From: Sthenelais limicola
Lineage: Eukaryota > Annelida > Polychaeta > Phyllodocida > Sigalionidae
NCBI GenBank assembly: GCA_942159475.1
Contig: OW804097.1
Location: 56,502,986 to 56,566,985, forward strand
Length of the DNA stretch: 64,000 bases
Direction of reading: 5' to 3'
Shown here: positions 61,236 through 64,000 of the stretch, one piece after another
Position numbering within the stretch: position 1 is the stretch's first letter
How the letters are laid out: the number at the start of each line of letters is the position of its first letter
Position numbers and translations under genes: made by a program
The notes under the pieces: generated by a model
The model's database searches: none
What the model was told of the DNA's origin: nothing
Seen by the model: the letters and a program-made list of their open reading frames with translations, nothing else

Positions 61236-62921
61236 TTAGGCCTACTACCCCGACATAGGCCCCCTGTGATTTTAGCCATTTTGGGCAATCAAATTAATAT
61301 AGATCTCCAAATTGAAATGAACGTCCAGTAAATTGTTGGATTCCTATAAGAAGTAGAAACACAACTGTCTCTACAATCCAAGTGCCGAAGGCACTTGTTA
61401 AAAACAAAAAGCACTACTTCCACTATTGGGACCACTAGAAGGAAGTGCGTCGGAGGGATTGCATTATGGAATAGAAATTCTGACATGAGGGAAATTAGGT
61501 GATTGGTGTAGAGGGTTGCCGCAAGGTGGGAATGGTGGTTGTCTGGGTGTGGATGTGGTTAAATGGTGGGGTGAACTTGATGGATGACTGGTCGGGTAAT
61601 GAACCCAGCATGCATAAGGCTATGTATATTTGAAGCCAGTAGCTATGACGGTGGGTTGGTGGTGCATTGGAACCTGATTTACGCGTGTATATTCAGTGAA
61701 AAGCTTTACGACGTTGGTTGCTGTTCTCAGCTAATCCTGATGATTATTACAGTTATGAAATAATAGTATAGCAAAGTGTACAATAGTATTATAGCGAAAG
61801 CATTGAACAATGATATATTAGTACAATGGTGATACATTTATTGTCTCAGATCGATATTCACTACATTTGCTAGGTCCTATCTTATTCTTTCAACGGAACC
61901 ATTTTAATCCTAGCGACTTTCGCCAATAAGGCTACTAATAATATTTGTAGTTCATATGAAAAGAACAATAGATCTGATATTGAATTGCTCTCGACGTGAA
62001 TTTTGTCATACTGTATATTGAAGACACAGAGTCTCACAGAATAACACGAGAATATAAACTACCTTTTTAGCGAGATTTGGTGCTTAGATATATTTAAAGG
62101 AAATTAATGTCTGATTACATTTTCCGAACATAACCAAACGTTGAGGTCTAATTCACCCACCGCAGAGGGATGAAAAAAGCTTGAAAATTTATGTTGTGAT
62201 ATAATCCAATGTGTCAGTGGAAACAAGGCAAAGGAGGATACCAGCAAACTGTTTCTTGACTCTAGTGTATACCTGGAATGGAGGCACATAGACCTCATAT
62301 TGCCATAGTAATAGGTGCAAGCCTTCCAGCTATAAAATGTGCTTACCCTCAAAACATTTTATCGATCGTTAGTGATATGTGTTGGATGTATTAGGAATGT
62401 ACACTTTACTGGATGTTCCATACCGGACATTCCTATGTTATTTTAATCGGATTCTAGTATATACCGGATGTTCCATTGTACATTGCCAAAGAATCCGACC
62501 CATATATAAGATCCTATAGCAGTTGTGTATAAATACATTGAAAGGATCAATACTGCTGTTATCATACCCAACACAGATGATCTCCACATCATAACATTGT
62601 AATACGGGGTCGTTGTCAAGATGCGCTAAAATCAGGGAAGTTAAAAGTTTTCTAGTTTGATCTGAGAAAATGCTCAAGCAATGCCTATAAAAATATGTGT
62701 ACTTAAATCTATAACGTTTTGTGATGCTTACAGTTAAGTTACTTGGAAGAGGGTGTGCAACAGAACACAGAGAACTACTTGGTTTATTAACAGCAAATGT
62801 GCTCCATAATCTTCACGATATTGAAACATGGTGCCCCAACTTGTTTATGTCTCATTGCGCATGCCCAAAAGTATGTAAATGAGCCCAACAAATCATGCGT
62901 AAAAACACCTGCTACAATTGA
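61236..62921. other. No gene recognised
   Basis: A small hairpin (CAAGTGCC-GAA-GGCACTTG) lies at about 61379-61397. The rest is AT-rich DNA up to the start of the ORF1/NADAR frame. Confidence 0.55.
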
Positions 62922-63830
62922 ACCACTAATTTCACCGAAGAGAATATTGAAAAGGCGTATAGGGTAGGAAAACAGAGAGGGAAAATTCCCCCAAAACTCG
63001 TGGTCAAATTGATCAGCGTTGGAGATAAGGAGTTCTTATTGCGTGAACAGCCTGTATTACAAGACAAGAGACATTTTCCAACAGACAAATTCGCCTATCT
63101 AAAATTTGTGAAAATCAACCAAATATTACCACCGGCCGTACAGCAAAAACGAAGTCTTATCCGACAAATGGCTAAGAGAGCCAACAAAGTTACCCAGTTC
63201 AAAGCACAGGCAAAGGGAGATAAACTCATAGTTGACGACAAGATCTTCTCTCAAAGCATGCTTGAATATGTTCCGGACATTATCCATCCATCAAGCACCA
63301 AAATAATCCCGGTAAAAGATGGGTATGCCTTTCAGAGCGAAAAGGCGTTTTTGTCCAATTTCTATAAGTGCAACATCAAATACAACGAAGACGACTACTG
63401 CCATGTCGAACAAGCATATCAAGCCAAAAAGGCTGAATTTTTCGACAAAGACCGAATTGCTTCACGAATCAGAGCAACCAGAGACCCACAAGAGTGTAAA
63501 CGCATTGGTGAGATGATTCTGGACACAAAACACCCTAAATACCAGTACTGGTTGAAAGAACGGGACAGAATTCTTGAAACTCTCGTGAGAATAAAGTTTA
63601 TGGATAATCCCAATCTGAGATGCCAACTCATTGGAATGGGAAGATGCTTATTAGTCGAAGCAACTCACGATAAGCACTTTCGCAGTGGCTGTATCCTGGG
63701 AAGCAAGCGCCTGAACGATGGTTCATGGGATGGCGAGAACGTATTGGGCAATATACTCGAACGTATACGAGATGAATGCTATAGAAAGCATCCATTGGAT
63801 GTACCAATCCTCCTTGCAACCTCCACGTAG
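62922..63830 (+). CDS. L1-type ORF1 C-terminal region fused to a NADAR domain (5' truncated)
   Basis: The frame is open from 62922 and ends at TAG 63828-63830; no in-frame ATG precedes the conserved part. First comes NIEKAYRVGKQR and KLVVKL, then LPPAVQQKRSLIRQMAKRAN and KLIVDDKIF, matching the RNA-recognition and C-terminal domains of L1 ORF1 proteins (IERAHRVG, PPRPIIVKF, R...L...A, KLxVDG). About 15-20 residues later a NADAR domain follows: FLSNFYKCNIKY, HVEQAYQAKKA, ATRDPQECKRIG, RDRILETLVRIKF, LRCQLIG, LLVEATHD and DGENVLGNILERIR. NADAR proteins remove ADP-ribose from substrates, including ADP-ribosylated guanine in DNA in bacteria. The usual WGxG motif after the VEAs block is replaced by FRSGC. 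No start codon, so a truncated insertion, a pseudogene or an internal exon all remain possible; the frame itself is intact. Confidence 0.75.
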   Translation, partial: TTNFTEENIEKAYRVGKQRGKIPPKLVVKLISVGDKEFLLREQPVLQDKRHFPTDKFAYLKFVKINQILPPAVQQKRSLIRQMAKRANKVTQFKAQAKGDKLIVDDKIFSQSMLEYVPDIIHPSSTKIIPVKDGYAFQSEKAFLSNFYKCNIKYNEDDYCHVEQAYQAKKAEFFDKDRIASRIRATRDPQECKRIGEMILDTKHPKYQYWLKERDRILETLVRIKFMDNPNLRCQLIGMGRCLLVEATHDKHFRSGCILGSKRLNDGSWDGENVLGNILERIRDECYRKHPLDVPILLATST

Positions 63831-64000
63831 ATCACAACCGTTTCAAGTACAATCGACAACACAACTCCCCATCGAATAACAGATGCATCAATATTGGTAC
63901 TGATGCTGGCCTGATAAGACCAGAAACCCAAAAGGAGATGGGAGAAGAAGGAGAAACAACCATGGTACCAGCACCTCCAGCAAGGGATGGGATGAATGAA
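62930..64000 (+). mobile_element. Probable L1-like retrotransposon, 5' truncated, continuing past the window
   Basis: The ORF1-type frame begins abruptly in mid-domain at about 62935, as expected of 5' truncation. After its stop, the frame at positions equal to 2 modulo 3 is open from 63785 to the window end (over 70 codons, with EMGEEGETTMVPAPPARDGM), which could be the start of a second ORF. No reverse transcriptase is inside the window, so the LINE assignment depends on the ORF1-like part. Confidence 0.5.

Overview
The window looks like nuclear DNA from a lophotrochozoan invertebrate, most likely a mollusc. It is AT-rich and gene-sparse, with introns of 1.4 to 8.4 kb, GT/AG splice sites and many decayed transposable elements. 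A tract near 55.0 kb resembles a dispersed repeat known from gastropods and bivalves. No bacterial gene organisation, CRISPR array, rRNA or intact tRNA was seen. The species call is inference; the eukaryotic, metazoan character is read directly from the split gene.

Left part (about 7.1-25.8 kb, minus strand). Five exons of one gene, all with matching splice phases, encode 348 residues: a CUB domain with four cysteines, an LDL-receptor class A module with an extra cysteine pair, a transmembrane helix, an Arg/Lys stop-transfer cluster and a His/Pro/Ser-rich cytoplasmic tail. This is a CUB-LDLa single-pass receptor of the MIG-13 / Neto / LEV-10 type. The signal-peptide exon (and any further CUB exon) lies upstream of 25789 and was not found. 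A possible poly(A) signal lies at 7130-7135. The introns hold repeat copies, a LINE remnant and a minisatellite.

Middle part (about 26-62 kb). No convincing host gene. It is a landscape of mobile and repetitive DNA: a 4.2-kb CACTG-ended DNA transposon (42035-46211) with a foldback element nested inside it; a roughly 0.4-kb inverted-repeat MITE family (called family B here) with at least seven copies, one split by a 0.95-kb transposon with TTA target duplications; a second dispersed family (family A); near-palindromic foldback elements at 29.8, 52.5 and 53.1 kb; tRNA-derived SINE remnants; a minisatellite seen at 14.2-14.7 kb and again in reverse orientation at 60.6-61.0 kb; and long purine or pyrimidine tracts. 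Two spots look promoter-like (35.0 and 40.4 kb).

Right end (62.9-64.0 kb, plus strand). The most notable object: an open frame that joins the C-terminal part of an L1-type ORF1 RNA-binding protein to a NADAR domain (ADP-ribose N-glycosidase family) in one polypeptide. It appears 5'-truncated and the element runs off the window. A retrotransposon carrying an ADP-ribose hydrolase-like domain is the best candidate here for an undescribed system.
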